A stretch of DNA of 64,000 bases from Thermoleophilia bacterium (GTDB lineage: Bacteria > Actinomycetota > Thermoleophilia > Miltoncostaeales > Miltoncostaeaceae), in the NCBI GenBank assembly GCA_020438485.1, contig JAGQUM010000005.1:20881-84880 (forward strand), written 5' to 3'. The notes beneath the pieces were generated by a model. That model ran no database searches, was not told the DNA's origin, and was given only the letters and a program-made list of their open reading frames with translations. Shown here piece by piece: positions 46,110-54,865 of this stretch. Within the stretch, counting starts at the first letter, position 1. Every line of letters begins with the position of its first letter. Both the position numbers and the translations under genes were made by a program.

Positions 46110-47029
46110 CCCTCCGGCGCCCGGCGGTCGAGCATCGCCCGGAAGTCCTCCGCGTTGCGTGGCGCGTAGTCGCGCGAGTTGTTGTTGAACACCACGGCGA
46201 CCTCCTGGGCCCGCTCGGCCATGCGCAGCACCGGGTCGACCCACTCCTCGAGCTCGGCCTCGGTGTAGTGGTGGTCGAACCGCTCGGCGACGGTCTTGCC
46301 GGCGTGCCACGTGGCCGCGTTGCGGCCGTGCAGCCTCACGTACGCCAGCCCCGGGGACGTCACCTCGGCGATCGGCGGCATGGCCGACGCCGCGTCAAGG
46401 CGCGGGGCGTCCACGCACACGTAGCTGGCGTCGTTCTGGCCCAGCATGTCCATGGTGCGTTCGCGCGCGGCGGGCGCGACCCACGAGCGGTGGCGGAACT
46501 CGACGGCCACGCGGACGGGGGCGAACCGCCGCACGATGCGCTCCACCTCGGCGCGCTGGGCCTCCCCCTCGGCGACGTACGGGGGCAGCTGCAGCAGCAC
46601 GGCTCCCAGCATGCCGGCGTCGCGCATGGGCCCCAGGGCCTCCAGCATCGCGTCGATCACGGCGTCGCGCAGGCCCCTGCCGGGGCGGCGGATGCGCCCC
46701 CTCGCATCGGCCTCGAACGGCAGGCCGCGCAGGGGCTCCGGCAGCCGCCGAGGATCGCTGGGGTGCCCCGACACGACCTGGTGTGCCTTCACATGGAAAC
46801 GGAAACCGGGCGGCGTGCGCTCCACCCATGTCTCGACCGTCCCCAGGGCGGGGATGGCGTAGAAGCTGGCGTTGACCTCGACCATCGTGAACCGCGACGC
46901 GTAGTGGCGCAGGCGCCCCTCCGCGTCGTTCTTCACGTCGTCCGGGTACCACCCGGCCTTGACGAACTCGGGGTCCGTCCACGAGGCAGTCCCCACCCGC
47001 ACACCGGTGGCCGCGTCGCGCCGCGTCAT
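46106..47029 (-). CDS. DUF72-family protein
   Basis: A 307-residue TIM-barrel protein of the DUF72/YecE type. Marks are VRVGTASWTDPEFVKAGWYP at the start, FTMVEVNASFYAIPA, FRFHVKAHQVVSGH, LGAVLLQLPPYV, VAVEFRHRSWV, YVRLHGRNAATWH, YTEAELEEWV and VVFNNNSRDYAPRNA. Function is unproven; a nuclease-like role has been suggested for the family. ATG 47029 lies 6 bases after a TACGCT -10 element. The long upstream extension is a shadow. Confidence 0.9.
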   Translation of the reverse strand: MTRRDAATGVRVGTASWTDPEFVKAGWYPDDVKNDAEGRLRHYASRFTMVEVNASFYAIPALGTVETWVERTPPGFRFHVKAHQVVSGHPSDPRRLPEPLRGLPFEADARGRIRRPGRGLRDAVIDAMLEALGPMRDAGMLGAVLLQLPPYVAEGEAQRAEVERIVRRFAPVRVAVEFRHRSWVAPAARERTMDMLGQNDASYVCVDAPRLDAASAMPPIAEVTSPGLAYVRLHGRNAATWHAGKTVAERFDHHYTEAELEEWVDPVLRMAERAQEVAVVFNNNSRDYAPRNAEDFRAMLDRRAPEG

Positions 47030-47035
47030 GCACGC

Positions 47036-47041
47036 AGCGTA
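47036..47041 (-). promoter_or_regulatory. -10 element for DUF72 gene
   Basis: TACGCT on the minus strand, 6 bases before ATG 47029; same hexamer as at the SpoU gene. Confidence 0.5.
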
Positions 47042-47083
47042 CCCCGCGGCCGGGAACGGACCCGCATGTGAGAGGCTCCGCGC

Positions 47084-47362
47084 GTGCCCGACGCCCCCTC
47101 TCCCACCCCGGCCGACGACATCGCCCGACAGGCCCGGGATCTGGCGGCCCAGGTCGCGGCCGCCCAGGAGCGGGCCGACGCCCTGCGCCGCCTGCGCGAC
47201 CGCGCCATCGTCCGGCTGATCGAGTCCGGCTGGAGCACCCGGCGCGTCGGCCGGGAGCTCGGGCTCACCGCCACGCAGATCAGCACGATCTGGGGCCGCC
47301 ACAGGCCGCCCCGCGGCCCCGGCCGCACCGCTCCCCGTGGGGCCGACCTCACCGGGAGCTAG
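47084..47362 (+). CDS. Small helix-turn-helix protein
   Basis: A 92-residue protein starting at GTG 47084. Residues about 10-45 form an Ala/Arg-rich amphipathic helix likely to coil (ARDLAAQVAAAQERADALRR), followed by a homeodomain-like HTH (VRLIESGWSTRRVGREL, then GLTATQISTIWGRH). This resembles small DNA-binding proteins or orphan resolvase-type HTH domains. No target is known. It is divergent from the DUF72 gene and ends in a 4-base overlap with the HDOD-LuxR gene. Confidence 0.68.
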   Translation: MPDAPSPTPADDIARQARDLAAQVAAAQERADALRRLRDRAIVRLIESGWSTRRVGRELGLTATQISTIWGRHRPPRGPGRTAPRGADLTGS

Positions 47363-48405
47363 ACCCAGCCCATCTCCCGCGCCATCAGCAGGGCCTGGCT
47401 CTGACCCGTGACGTTGAGCTTGCGGTAGACGTGGTGCAGGTGGTTGTGGACAGTCGAGACCGAGCACCCGAGCTGGGCCGCCACCTGCTTCGCGGCGGAG
47501 CCGCCGGCAAGCAGACGCAGCACCTGCATCTCGCGGTCCGTCAGCTGCGCCGGGGTGGCCGGCGTCTCGGCGTCCTGCGCGCCCGTCAGCAGTCCCTCCA
47601 GGCGGGCCAGGTCCACCCCGCACGCCTCGGCGGCCAACGGCAGGCGCCCGATGGCGTCGGCCTCGCCGAGGCCCGCGTGGACGAGCGTGTCGCCCAGCCA
47701 CACCGAGCGGGCGATGACGCCGTCCGGCACGACGGGATCGTGGTGGAACTGCATCGCCTCGACGATGTCATTGGACAGGGACCACCGCTTGGCGATCCAC
47801 GTCCCGACCCGAGCGTGGTCGGTGCCGAACTGGGCGCGCTCCTCGGCCAGCGACGTGACCGGCGGGTACGCGCCGCCCCGGGCGGCCTCGGCCAGGATGG
47901 CCTTGCCCAGGTCGTGCATCAGGCCCGCCAGGTACGCGTGGGGGGCGCGGGCGGGCTCGATCAGGCTCGCGATGCGCTGGGCGGCGGTCGCGACGTCACC
48001 GGAGTGGCGCAGCAGCGCCAGCCGCGGCAGGCGGTACAGCGGCAGGTCGGCCTCCAGCAGGCGGTACGTGGAGGCCGCCAGGAGCAGGGCGCGCAGGTGC
48101 TTCTCGCCGATGCGGACGATGGCGCGGTCGAGCGTGTCGACCGGCTCGCCGTACAGCGCCGAGTTGGCCATGCGCAGCACGTGCGCGGCGATCTCCGGGC
48201 TCTGCGCGACGCGGCCCGCGATGGCGCGGACGGCGGCGCCGCCGCCCACCAGCTCGAGAACCCCGGACACCACCGTGGACGGGGCCGCCAGGCGCTCGGC
48301 GGCGTCGGCGATAGCGCGCGCGTCGAGGCGACGGGCGGCGCCCGGGGAGGAGGCGCTCGGGGAGGTGGACGTCGCGGGTCTCGCCGTCATGGTGCGCCTC
48401 GTCAT
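47359..48405 (-). CDS. HDOD domain fused to LuxR-type HTH
   Basis: A 348-residue protein. Residues about 30-240 are an HDOD domain (VLRMANSALYGEPVDTLDRA, YLAGLMHDLGKAILAEA, TDHARVGTWIAKRWSL, FHHDPVVPDGVIA). Residues about 285-345 are a LuxR/GerE DNA-binding domain (LTDREMQVLRLLAGG, KQVAAQLGCSVSTVHNHLHH, VYRKLNV). HDOD proteins are signalling adaptors usually found alone or with receiver, GGDEF or EAL domains, so a direct transcription-factor fusion is unusual. The ATG overlaps the stop of the GGDEF/HD-GYP gene, so both come from one message. The HD pair (MHDLGK) is partly retained. Confidence 0.87.
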   Translation of the reverse strand: MTRRTMTARPATSTSPSASSPGAARRLDARAIADAAERLAAPSTVVSGVLELVGGGAAVRAIAGRVAQSPEIAAHVLRMANSALYGEPVDTLDRAIVRIGEKHLRALLLAASTYRLLEADLPLYRLPRLALLRHSGDVATAAQRIASLIEPARAPHAYLAGLMHDLGKAILAEAARGGAYPPVTSLAEERAQFGTDHARVGTWIAKRWSLSNDIVEAMQFHHDPVVPDGVIARSVWLGDTLVHAGLGEADAIGRLPLAAEACGVDLARLEGLLTGAQDAETPATPAQLTDREMQVLRLLAGGSAAKQVAAQLGCSVSTVHNHLHHVYRKLNVTGQSQALLMAREMGWV

Positions 48406-50372
48406 GGCGTGTCGGGGTGGTCGGAACCGAGGACGTCGCCGCGGGCGACGATCGCATTAAGGGCATCGACCACGGCGGGCATGAATTGAGTGCCGGCCCC
48501 GCGGGTGATTTCGTCCAGGGCGTACTCCAGCGTGTGGGCCGGGCGGTATGGGCGGTCGTGGATCATGGTGTCCAGCGCGTTCGCAACCGCGACGATGCCC
48601 GCCTCGAGGGGGATCTGATCGGCCGACAGGCCGCGCGGGTAGCCGGTGCCGTCGGGGCGCTCCTGGTGGGCACGCACCCAGTCCGGAACGCCGTCGACCC
48701 GCGTGCCGGACAGCATGCGGTGGGCCATGTCAGGGTGCTGGCGCATCTCCTTCCACTCCGCCAGCGTCAGCGGGCCGGAGCGCACCAGCAGTTCGTCGGT
48801 CACGCCCACCTTGCCGACGTCGTGCAGCAGGCCCGCCAGGCGGACGTTCTCGACGTGAGCGGGGGGAAGGCCGAGTTCCCCGGCCAGCATCGCCGCGAAG
48901 CGGGCGACGTTCTGGGAGTGCAGCCGCGTGGTGGGGTGGCGCTCGTCGATGGCCGCGGCCAGCGAGCTGATGGTGGTCAGCAGCGTCTCGGCGTTCTGGC
49001 GTTCGCGCTGGTCGGCCGCGTCGATGCCCGCGGCGATCTCCCGGTCGTACAGGAACACGCGGTCGCTTCCGTTGCGCCGGGCGAACTCGGCCGCGGCGTG
49101 CGCGAACGCGTCGAGCTGGTCCGCGGTGCCGGCCGGCTCCGGGAACGTCGCGACGCCGACCGACAGCGTCACGCCCCAGCCCATCGACGCCTCGGCGCCG
49201 AAGCCGCTGCGGATGCGCTCGCCGATGAGGAACGCGTCGAGGCCCGCGGCGCCCGGCAGGATCAGTGCGAACTCGTTGGGGGCGGTGCGGCAGCCGATGT
49301 CGGTGGCACGCAAGCGCGGCACCATGAACTCGGCCAGGGCCGCGACGGCCTTGTCGGCGGCGGCGGCGCCGGCGCTGGCGCGCAACTGGTCGAACTCCTC
49401 GATGCGCACGATCAGCAACGACAGGGTGTCGCCGATGCGCAGGGCCCGGTGGGCCTCCTGCTCCAGGCGGGTCGCGAAGTACCGCTCGTTGAAGTATCGG
49501 GTGGTCGCGTCGACGGTGGCGAGGTCCTTCAGCCGCTCGCGCAGCGCGGCGGCGCCGAGCGCCGTGGTGGCGTGGTCGGCGAGTCCCATCAGCGGGTCGA
49601 GCAGCTCGGGGCTGAGGCCCGACGGCGACGCCGACAGCACGACGAGCGTGCCGATGCGCTCCACCGGCCCGCCCACGGGCACGGCGGCGTACCCCGCGGC
49701 GGCGGCCGAGAGAGGGCTCCCCTCCGGGATTCCACCCGCAAACGCCTGTCCCGCGTCCAGCCTGTCGGCGGCGTCGGGCGTCATCAGCCCGGGGAGCGCG
49801 ACCTCGAGGGCCTGGTCGAGGCCCAGCGAGACGACGGGGCCGGGGTCGCCCGGCAGGCCGGTGATGAGGGCGCTCGCGGCGCTGGAGGTCATCGTCTGCG
49901 CCTCACGCAGCAGTGCCAGCACGGCCTGCTCGGTGGGATGCACGTCGCGGAGCGCGCGGACGGCGTGCGCCAGGCGGCGCGTCTGGTCGCGGCGGCGCAC
50001 CGCCTCGCGCTCGTTCATCATCGCCCGCACGGCCAGGCCCAGCTGCGCGGCGATCACGGCGACGGCCGGGTGGGCGGGGGCCGGATCGCCCCACAGCGTG
50101 ATACGCCCGAGGGCCCGGTCCGGGCCCGGCAGTTCCGACGTGGTCGCCGCCAGCCCCCCGCGGGGACCGCCGAGCGTGGCGCGCGGCACCATGGTGAGGG
50201 CGTCGTCGACGGTGACCACCTCGCCGCCCGCCGCCCCGCTGATGCCGACGGCGGCGGACAGCGCGGCCATCGCAACGGCCGGCAGGTCGGAACCCGCGGC
50301 CAGGACGTTGCCGAGGTCGGCCAGCGCCCGATCGCTCGAGGTGGCCAGGTCGCTGCGGGTGCGTGGGTTCAA
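48402..50372 (-). CDS. GAF/degenerate GGDEF/HD-GYP phosphodiesterase-type protein
   Basis: A 656-residue soluble protein starting at TTG 50372, with GAGGT 6 bases upstream. GAF-like regions lie at about 25-125 and 150-275. A GGDEF fold follows, but the active-site motif reads TAPNEFALILPG, so PNEF replaces GGDEF and no cyclase activity is expected. The HD-GYP domain has TTRLHSQNVARFAAML, GLLHDVGKVGVTDELL, HPDMAHRML and HQERPDGTGYPRGL, with metal ligands and GYP present. It should degrade cyclic di-GMP, perhaps gated by GTP at the dead cyclase domain. First gene of the operon with the HDOD-LuxR gene. Confidence 0.9.
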   Translation of the reverse strand: MNPRTRSDLATSSDRALADLGNVLAAGSDLPAVAMAALSAAVGISGAAGGEVVTVDDALTMVPRATLGGPRGGLAATTSELPGPDRALGRITLWGDPAPAHPAVAVIAAQLGLAVRAMMNEREAVRRRDQTRRLAHAVRALRDVHPTEQAVLALLREAQTMTSSAASALITGLPGDPGPVVSLGLDQALEVALPGLMTPDAADRLDAGQAFAGGIPEGSPLSAAAAGYAAVPVGGPVERIGTLVVLSASPSGLSPELLDPLMGLADHATTALGAAALRERLKDLATVDATTRYFNERYFATRLEQEAHRALRIGDTLSLLIVRIEEFDQLRASAGAAAADKAVAALAEFMVPRLRATDIGCRTAPNEFALILPGAAGLDAFLIGERIRSGFGAEASMGWGVTLSVGVATFPEPAGTADQLDAFAHAAAEFARRNGSDRVFLYDREIAAGIDAADQRERQNAETLLTTISSLAAAIDERHPTTRLHSQNVARFAAMLAGELGLPPAHVENVRLAGLLHDVGKVGVTDELLVRSGPLTLAEWKEMRQHPDMAHRMLSGTRVDGVPDWVRAHQERPDGTGYPRGLSADQIPLEAGIVAVANALDTMIHDRPYRPAHTLEYALDEITRGAGTQFMPAVVDALNAIVARGDVLGSDHPDTP

Positions 50373-50425
50373 CTCAGTACCTCGATGGGGCCCCGGGCGC
50401 GCGTGCGGGCCCGGAGGTGATGTGC

Positions 50426-50456
50426 GGGGTCCGCCGCACTATCGGCCGCGGACCCC
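50426..50456 (-). terminator. 9-bp-stem hairpin after trpB-like gene
   Basis: GGGGTCCGC/GCGGACCCC with a 13-base loop, 18 bases past the trpB-like stop in its direction of reading. Confidence 0.5.
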
Positions 50457-50474
50457 CGGAACTGAAGCCGCCGG

Positions 50475-51842
50475 CTACGTGGGGGCCAGCGCCGGCATGC
50501 CCTCCAGCTCGGCCGCGGCGCGGTCGAGATCGGCCTGGGGAAGCTCGGTGTCGGTCATCTCGCCGCTGAGGTACGACTGGTACGCGGTCATGTCGAAGTT
50601 CCCGTGCCCCGACAGGTTGAACAGGATGGTCTTCTCGACGCCCTCCTCGCGGGCCCGTTCCACCTCGGCGACCACCGACCGGATGGCGTGGGTCGGCTCG
50701 GGCCCCGGGATGATGCCCTCAGCCTTCGCGAACCGCAGCGCCTCGGCGAAGCACTCGCGCTGGGGGTACGCCTGCGCCTCGATCACGTCGTGGGCGAGCA
50801 GGTGTGAGACCAGCGGCGCCATGCCGTGGTAGCGCAGGCCACCGGAGTGGATGGCCGCGGGGATGAACGAGTGGCCGAGCGTATGCATGGGCAGCAGCGG
50901 CGTCATGCCCGCCACGTCGCCGAAGTCGTACGCGTAGTGCCCGCGGGTCAGCGTGGGGCACGCGGCGGGCTCCACGGCGATGACGCGCATGTCCTTGCCG
51001 GCGAACTTCTCGGCGATGAACGGGAACGTCAACCCGGCGAAGTTGGAGCCGCCGCCCGCGCAGCCGATGACGACGTCGGGGTACGCCCCCGCCATCTTCA
51101 TCTGCTCGACCGCTTCCTGACCCACGACGGTCTGGTGGGTGCAGACGTGGTTGAGGACGCTGCCCAGCGAGTAGTTCGTGTCCTCCCGGGTCGCGGCGTC
51201 CTCCACGGCCTCGCTGATCGCGATGCCGAGGCTGCCCGGCGACCCCGGGTCCTTCTCGAGGATGGCGCGACCCGCGTTGGTGTCGGGCGACGGGCTCGGG
51301 ACGCACTCCCCTCCCCACGTCTCCATCATCACGCGCCGGTACGGCTTGCCGTCGTACGACACGCGCACCATGTACACCTTGCACTCCAGGCCGAACTGGG
51401 CGCACGCGAACGCCAGCGACGAGCCCCACTGCCCCGCGCCCGTCTCGGTGGCGATGCGCGTGATGCCCTCCTTGGCGTTGTAGTACGCCTGCGCCACCGC
51501 GGTGTTGGGCTTGTGGCTGCCCGACGGGCTGACGCCCTCGTACTTGTAGAAGATCTTGCACGGCGTCCCGAGCTCCTTCTCCCACGCCACGGCGCGGTAG
51601 AGCGGCGTGGGCCGCCACAGCGCCAGGATGTCGCGCACCGGGTCCGGGATATCGATCCACCGCTCCTGGCTGACCTCCTGCCCGATGACCTCCATCGGGA
51701 AGATGGCCGCCAGCATGTCCGGCGTCACCGGGTTGCCGTCCGGCCCCAGCGGCGGTGGCAGCGGCGTCGGCAGGTCGGCGGCGATGTTGTACCAGCGGGT
51801 CGGCAGGCGGTCCTCGCCCAGGAGGTAGCGGTGCTGCACCAT
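50475..51842 (-). CDS. TrpB2-type tryptophan synthase beta-like protein
   Basis: A 455-residue PLP enzyme of the TrpB2 subgroup, longer than TrpB1. PLP Lys lies in [17 protein letters not shown] (about residue 109), the Gly-rich phosphate loop in [15 protein letters not shown] (about 255), and [20 protein letters not shown] and [10 protein letters not shown] are typical. ATG 51842 has AAGGAG upstream. No trpA adjoins it, so it may make tryptophan from free indole or serve another beta-replacement reaction. It is 5 kb from the trpC end of the trp gene cluster, which itself contains no trpB. Confidence 0.9.
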   Translation of the reverse strand: MVQHRYLLGEDRLPTRWYNIAADLPTPLPPPLGPDGNPVTPDMLAAIFPMEVIGQEVSQERWIDIPDPVRDILALWRPTPLYRAVAWEKELGTPCKIFYKYEGVSPSGSHKPNTAVAQAYYNAKEGITRIATETGAGQWGSSLAFACAQFGLECKVYMVRVSYDGKPYRRVMMETWGGECVPSPSPDTNAGRAILEKDPGSPGSLGIAISEAVEDAATREDTNYSLGSVLNHVCTHQTVVGQEAVEQMKMAGAYPDVVIGCAGGGSNFAGLTFPFIAEKFAGKDMRVIAVEPAACPTLTRGHYAYDFGDVAGMTPLLPMHTLGHSFIPAAIHSGGLRYHGMAPLVSHLLAHDVIEAQAYPQRECFAEALRFAKAEGIIPGPEPTHAIRSVVAEVERAREEGVEKTILFNLSGHGNFDMTAYQSYLSGEMTDTELPQADLDRAAAELEGMPALAPT

Positions 51843-51880
51843 CGGGTGCTCCTTCGATGCGCGGAGGTCGGGTCCGCGCG

Positions 51881-51886
51881 AGCCTA
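51881..51886 (-). promoter_or_regulatory. -10 element of trpB-like gene
   Basis: TAGGCT on the minus strand, 38 bases before the ATG; the leader includes the AAGGAG ribosome binding site. Confidence 0.4.
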
Positions 51887-51952
51887 GCCCGTCGCGGCGC
51901 GAGGTGGGTTGGACGCACTCAGCACCGGGGATCCGCCCGGCGGGTGCCCGGG

Positions 51953-52417
51953 TCAGTCGTCCCGGTTGCGCAGCTCGGCCTCCAGCCGCGCGAGCTCGTC
52001 CGGCGACGCGTCCACGTCGGCGGCCCCGGCGTGCAGCGCGCGGCCCCGGGCCGCCCAGTGCCGGGTGATGAACGGAATGGCGGCCAGCCCCAGCAGAACG
52101 ACCAGCGCGGGAACGATCCAGGCGAACAGGTCGAAGCCCTTCTTGGGCGGGGCGGCCAGCACCTGCCGTCCGAAGTCGGCCACGAGCGCGTCCTTGATCT
52201 GCTGCTCGCTGCGGCCCTCGGCCACCAGCTCGCGCAACCGCTGCTTGATGCGGTCCGCTGCCGGCGAGTTCGACACGGCCAGCGGGGCCTTGCACGTGGG
52301 GCAGTTGAGCTCGCGCTCGAGCTGCTGCACGTCCACCCCTCGCACCTGGTCGGCCAGGGCGATGGCGGGCGCCAGCGCCGCGACGAGCGCCACGACGATC
52401 GCGGCGAGACGCCTCAC
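51953..52417 (-). CDS. ccmH: Cytochrome c maturation protein CcmH/CycL
   Basis: A 154-residue exported, membrane-anchored thiol protein. The signal peptide covers residues 1-22. The redox motif [16 protein letters not shown] (CxxC at about 36-39) and [20 protein letters not shown] are diagnostic of CcmH/NrfF. A C-terminal membrane span ([18 protein letters not shown]) follows FVADFG-type and PPKKGF segments. It would keep apocytochrome c thiols reduced for heme attachment. GTG 52417 overlaps the TlpA-like gene stop by 4 bases. Confidence 0.9.
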   Translation of the reverse strand: MRRLAAIVVALVAALAPAIALADQVRGVDVQQLERELNCPTCKAPLAVSNSPAADRIKQRLRELVAEGRSEQQIKDALVADFGRQVLAAPPKKGFDLFAWIVPALVVLLGLAAIPFITRHWAARGRALHAGAADVDASPDELARLEAELRNRDD

Positions 52418-53073
52418 GGCGCCGCCGTCGCGGGCTCGGTGGCGAGCGTCGCAGCCGTATCCTCGATGGCCCGGGCCTGCTCGGCACCCATCTCGTGGCG
52501 GTAGCTCATCGCGATGCGTCCGTCGCGGTCGATCACGAACGTCTCGGGGACCCCGGTGGCGGCGTACGCGTTCCTGACGTCGTCCTCGCCGTCGCGCACG
52601 GACGGGAACGTCATGCCGTTGTCCTTGATGAACTTCCGCGCGTCCACCGTCTGGTCCTGCACGTCGACGCCGAGTACCACGACGCCCTTCGGCGCCAGCC
52701 GGTCGGACATGGCCTGCAGGTACGGCACCTCGTTCTCGCAGGGGCCGCACCACGACGCCCACAGGTTGAGGATCACGACCTTGCCGCGCAGGTCCGACAG
52801 CGACACGGGCGTGCCCTCGTCCCCCTTCACGGGGCCGCCGGGCGACAGCAGCGGCAGCGTGAACGCCGGCGCCTCGGGCCGTTCGCCCTTCGCCAGCGCG
52901 TCGTCGATGTGCTGGTCGACGTTCTGGTTCATCAACCCGATGATGAGGAACACCGTCACGGCTGCCACGGCGAGCGCCGCGAGCACGGCCCAGAGCGTAC
53001 GGCGCGAGCGCGGCGCGGCGGCCCCCTCGGCGGGTGCTGGGGTGGCGTCGTGCGGCTGCGGCTCGTCGGTCAT
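52414..53073 (-). CDS. TlpA/CcmG-type thioredoxin-like protein
   Basis: A 219-residue membrane-anchored thiol:disulfide oxidoreductase. One membrane span lies at about residues 27-48. The redoxin domain has [20 protein letters not shown] (CxxC at about 109-112), the family insertion [18 protein letters not shown] and [14 protein letters not shown]. It would reduce apocytochrome c or CcmH, with which it is translationally coupled. ATG 53073 lies 8 bases after a TAGCAT -10 element. Confidence 0.92.
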   Translation of the reverse strand: MTDEPQPHDATPAPAEGAAAPRSRRTLWAVLAALAVAAVTVFLIIGLMNQNVDQHIDDALAKGERPEAPAFTLPLLSPGGPVKGDEGTPVSLSDLRGKVVILNLWASWCGPCENEVPYLQAMSDRLAPKGVVVLGVDVQDQTVDARKFIKDNGMTFPSVRDGEDDVRNAYAATGVPETFVIDRDGRIAMSYRHEMGAEQARAIEDTAATLATEPATAAP

Positions 53074-53081
53074 CGCGGACG

Positions 53082-53087
53082 ATGCTA
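53082..53087 (-). promoter_or_regulatory. -10 element for TlpA/CcmG gene
   Basis: TAGCAT on the minus strand, 8 bases before ATG 53073, with no Shine-Dalgarno site between. Confidence 0.45.
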
Positions 53088-53132
53088 GTGGGTCGCGGGC
53101 CGCGCGGGGACATGACGGGTGTCGCGGCGCGG

Positions 53133-53648
53133 CTAGCGCAGCACGGGCCCGCCTCCCGGCACTCCCTTGGAGGACCGGCGCAGTTCGTACACCTCCCGGT
53201 CCGGCACGCCGGGCGTGGGCCCGCCGCGGGGCAGCACGACCAGGCGACGGTAGAACCACCCCGCCTCCGTGGCCGCGGGCCGGTCGGCGACGAGGTTCAC
53301 CGGGTACCGCTCGAAACGGCCCTGGGCGCAGTTGGGCACGCAGGTGTTGAGCACCGCGACGCCCACGCCGACCGCGCGCGCGGTTCCCCAGCCCTGCCAT
53401 GTGACCTCGACCACGCCGTAGTTGGCGTCGGCGCAGGCCAGCAGGTACACGGTCGGTGCCCGCTCGCCCGCCGCGTCGCACGTGGGGATGAACGTGCGCG
53501 TCCCGCGGGCGACCGAACCCGGGCTCTGCGCGGCGGGCTGGGGCGCGCGGGCCGGGGCGGTGACCGGGGCCTGGTCCGGCCCTACGCCGCACCCGGCGAC
53601 GAGGCCCGCGGCGAGGGCCAGCCATGCGGCCGCGCACCGGCGCGTCAC
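53133..53648 (-). CDS. Lipoprotein of unknown function, third gene of two-component operon
   Basis: A 171-residue lipoprotein: signal ending LVAGCG with Cys at about residue 20. The body reads FIPTCDAAGERAPTVYLLAC, then EVTWQGWGTARAVGVGVAVL, NTCVPNCAQGRFERYPVNL and GWFYRRLVVLP. It shares the Cys spacing and W-x-GWG-x-ARA...N-x-C-x-PxC motif with the secreted protein at 56499-56957. No known domain is recognised. GTG 53648 overlaps the histidine kinase stop by 4 bases, so the three genes are co-translated and the lipoprotein may be a sensor partner; that is inference. Confidence 0.75.
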   Translation of the reverse strand: MTRRCAAAWLALAAGLVAGCGVGPDQAPVTAPARAPQPAAQSPGSVARGTRTFIPTCDAAGERAPTVYLLACADANYGVVEVTWQGWGTARAVGVGVAVLNTCVPNCAQGRFERYPVNLVADRPAATEAGWFYRRLVVLPRGGPTPGVPDREVYELRRSSKGVPGGGPVLR

Positions 53649-54865
53649 GCGGCCTCCGGGGCCGCGGCGCGCGAGAACGCGACGGACGCGACTGCCCCGC
53701 CGCGCGGGTCGTTGGAGAGCGTGAGCGTGGCACCCATGGACGCGGCCAGGGAGGCGGCGATCGTGAGCCCCAGCCCGATTCCGTCGCCGCGGGACGCCGA
53801 TTCCGTCCGGAATCTCTGCGGCCCCTGGGCCACCAGCCAGTCCGGAAAGCCGGGGCCGGCGTCACGCACCTCGACGCGGTCGCCGTCGCGTACGGCCACC
53901 ACGACCGGCGGGGCGCCGTAGCGCAGGGCGTTGGACACCAGGTTGTCGACCACGCGCACGAGCCGCCGCGGCTCCGCCTCGACCGTCCCGCCGTCGCCCG
54001 CGTCCACCCGCACGCGCCCGCCGTACTGCTCGCAGGCGGTGCGGACGGCGCCCCCGAGGTCCACGGGCTCCAGTTCGGCGCGCTCACCATCCTTCTGGGC
54101 GCGAAACGTCTCAAGCAGGTCGTCGACCAGTCTGCGCAGGCGCGCCACCTGCTCGCGGGCGATCTCCCGGCCGCGCGGGTCATCCAGCAGTTCGCTGGCC
54201 GAGACCAGTGCCGCCACGGGAGTGCGCAGCTCGTGCGCCACGTCTGCCGCGAAGCGCTGCTCGCGCTCCATGCGGGCCCCGAGGTCGGCGGCCATGGCGT
54301 CCACCGCGCGGGCCAGGTCGCCCACCTGGTCGCGGCCGCGGTCCCCGACGCGCTGTTCGAAGCGCCCCGACGCGGCGGCCTGCGCCACCGTCCCGATGCG
54401 GGCCAGGCGGCGGGAGATGCGGGCGGCGATGAACGCCCCCACCAGGGTCGCCACGAGGGCCGCCGCGAGCCCCGCCATCGTGAACAGCCGCACGAGGCGA
54501 TCGAGGAACGCCCGATCGGTGTCGGCGGGCTGGCTCACCGACAGCACGCCCCTTCCGGGAAACCGCTGTACGGCCCACATGTGCTGGCCGTCGAAGTAGC
54601 TGACGGCCCGGTTGGGCGCCGCTGCCCGGCGCAGGGCCGGGGGCAGGCCCGGATCGTCGACGCGCGCACCGGCCACCAGCCGCTCGGACGCGCCGAACAG
54701 GTCGGCGGCGGCCTCCAGGCGCGTGACGGTGTTCTCGCGCAGCCTGCCGCGCAGGTCGGCCGCCGTGGTGCGGTAGACGATGACGCTGCTGATCGCGACG
54801 CCGAGCGCCGCCACCAGCGCGAACGTCGCGGCCAGCCGCGGCCCGATGCGGGCGAGGACGTTCAC
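53645..54865 (-). CDS. Sensor histidine kinase (HAMP type)
   Basis: A 406-residue membrane kinase. Spans lie at about residues 10-32 and 130-150 around a short extracytoplasmic sensor of about 95 residues. A HAMP domain follows (about 150-205), then the H-box FAADVAHELRTPVAAL (His at about 215), the N-box RVVDNLVSNALRYG, the D-box VRDAGPGFPDWL and the G-box GDGIGLGLTIA. GTG 54865 overlaps the response regulator stop. It should phosphorylate the OmpR-type regulator encoded just upstream. Confidence 0.93.
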   Translation of the reverse strand: MNVLARIGPRLAATFALVAALGVAISSVIVYRTTAADLRGRLRENTVTRLEAAADLFGASERLVAGARVDDPGLPPALRRAAAPNRAVSYFDGQHMWAVQRFPGRGVLSVSQPADTDRAFLDRLVRLFTMAGLAAALVATLVGAFIAARISRRLARIGTVAQAAASGRFEQRVGDRGRDQVGDLARAVDAMAADLGARMEREQRFAADVAHELRTPVAALVSASELLDDPRGREIAREQVARLRRLVDDLLETFRAQKDGERAELEPVDLGGAVRTACEQYGGRVRVDAGDGGTVEAEPRRLVRVVDNLVSNALRYGAPPVVVAVRDGDRVEVRDAGPGFPDWLVAQGPQRFRTESASRGDGIGLGLTIAASLAASMGATLTLSNDPRGGAVASVAFSRAAAPEAA

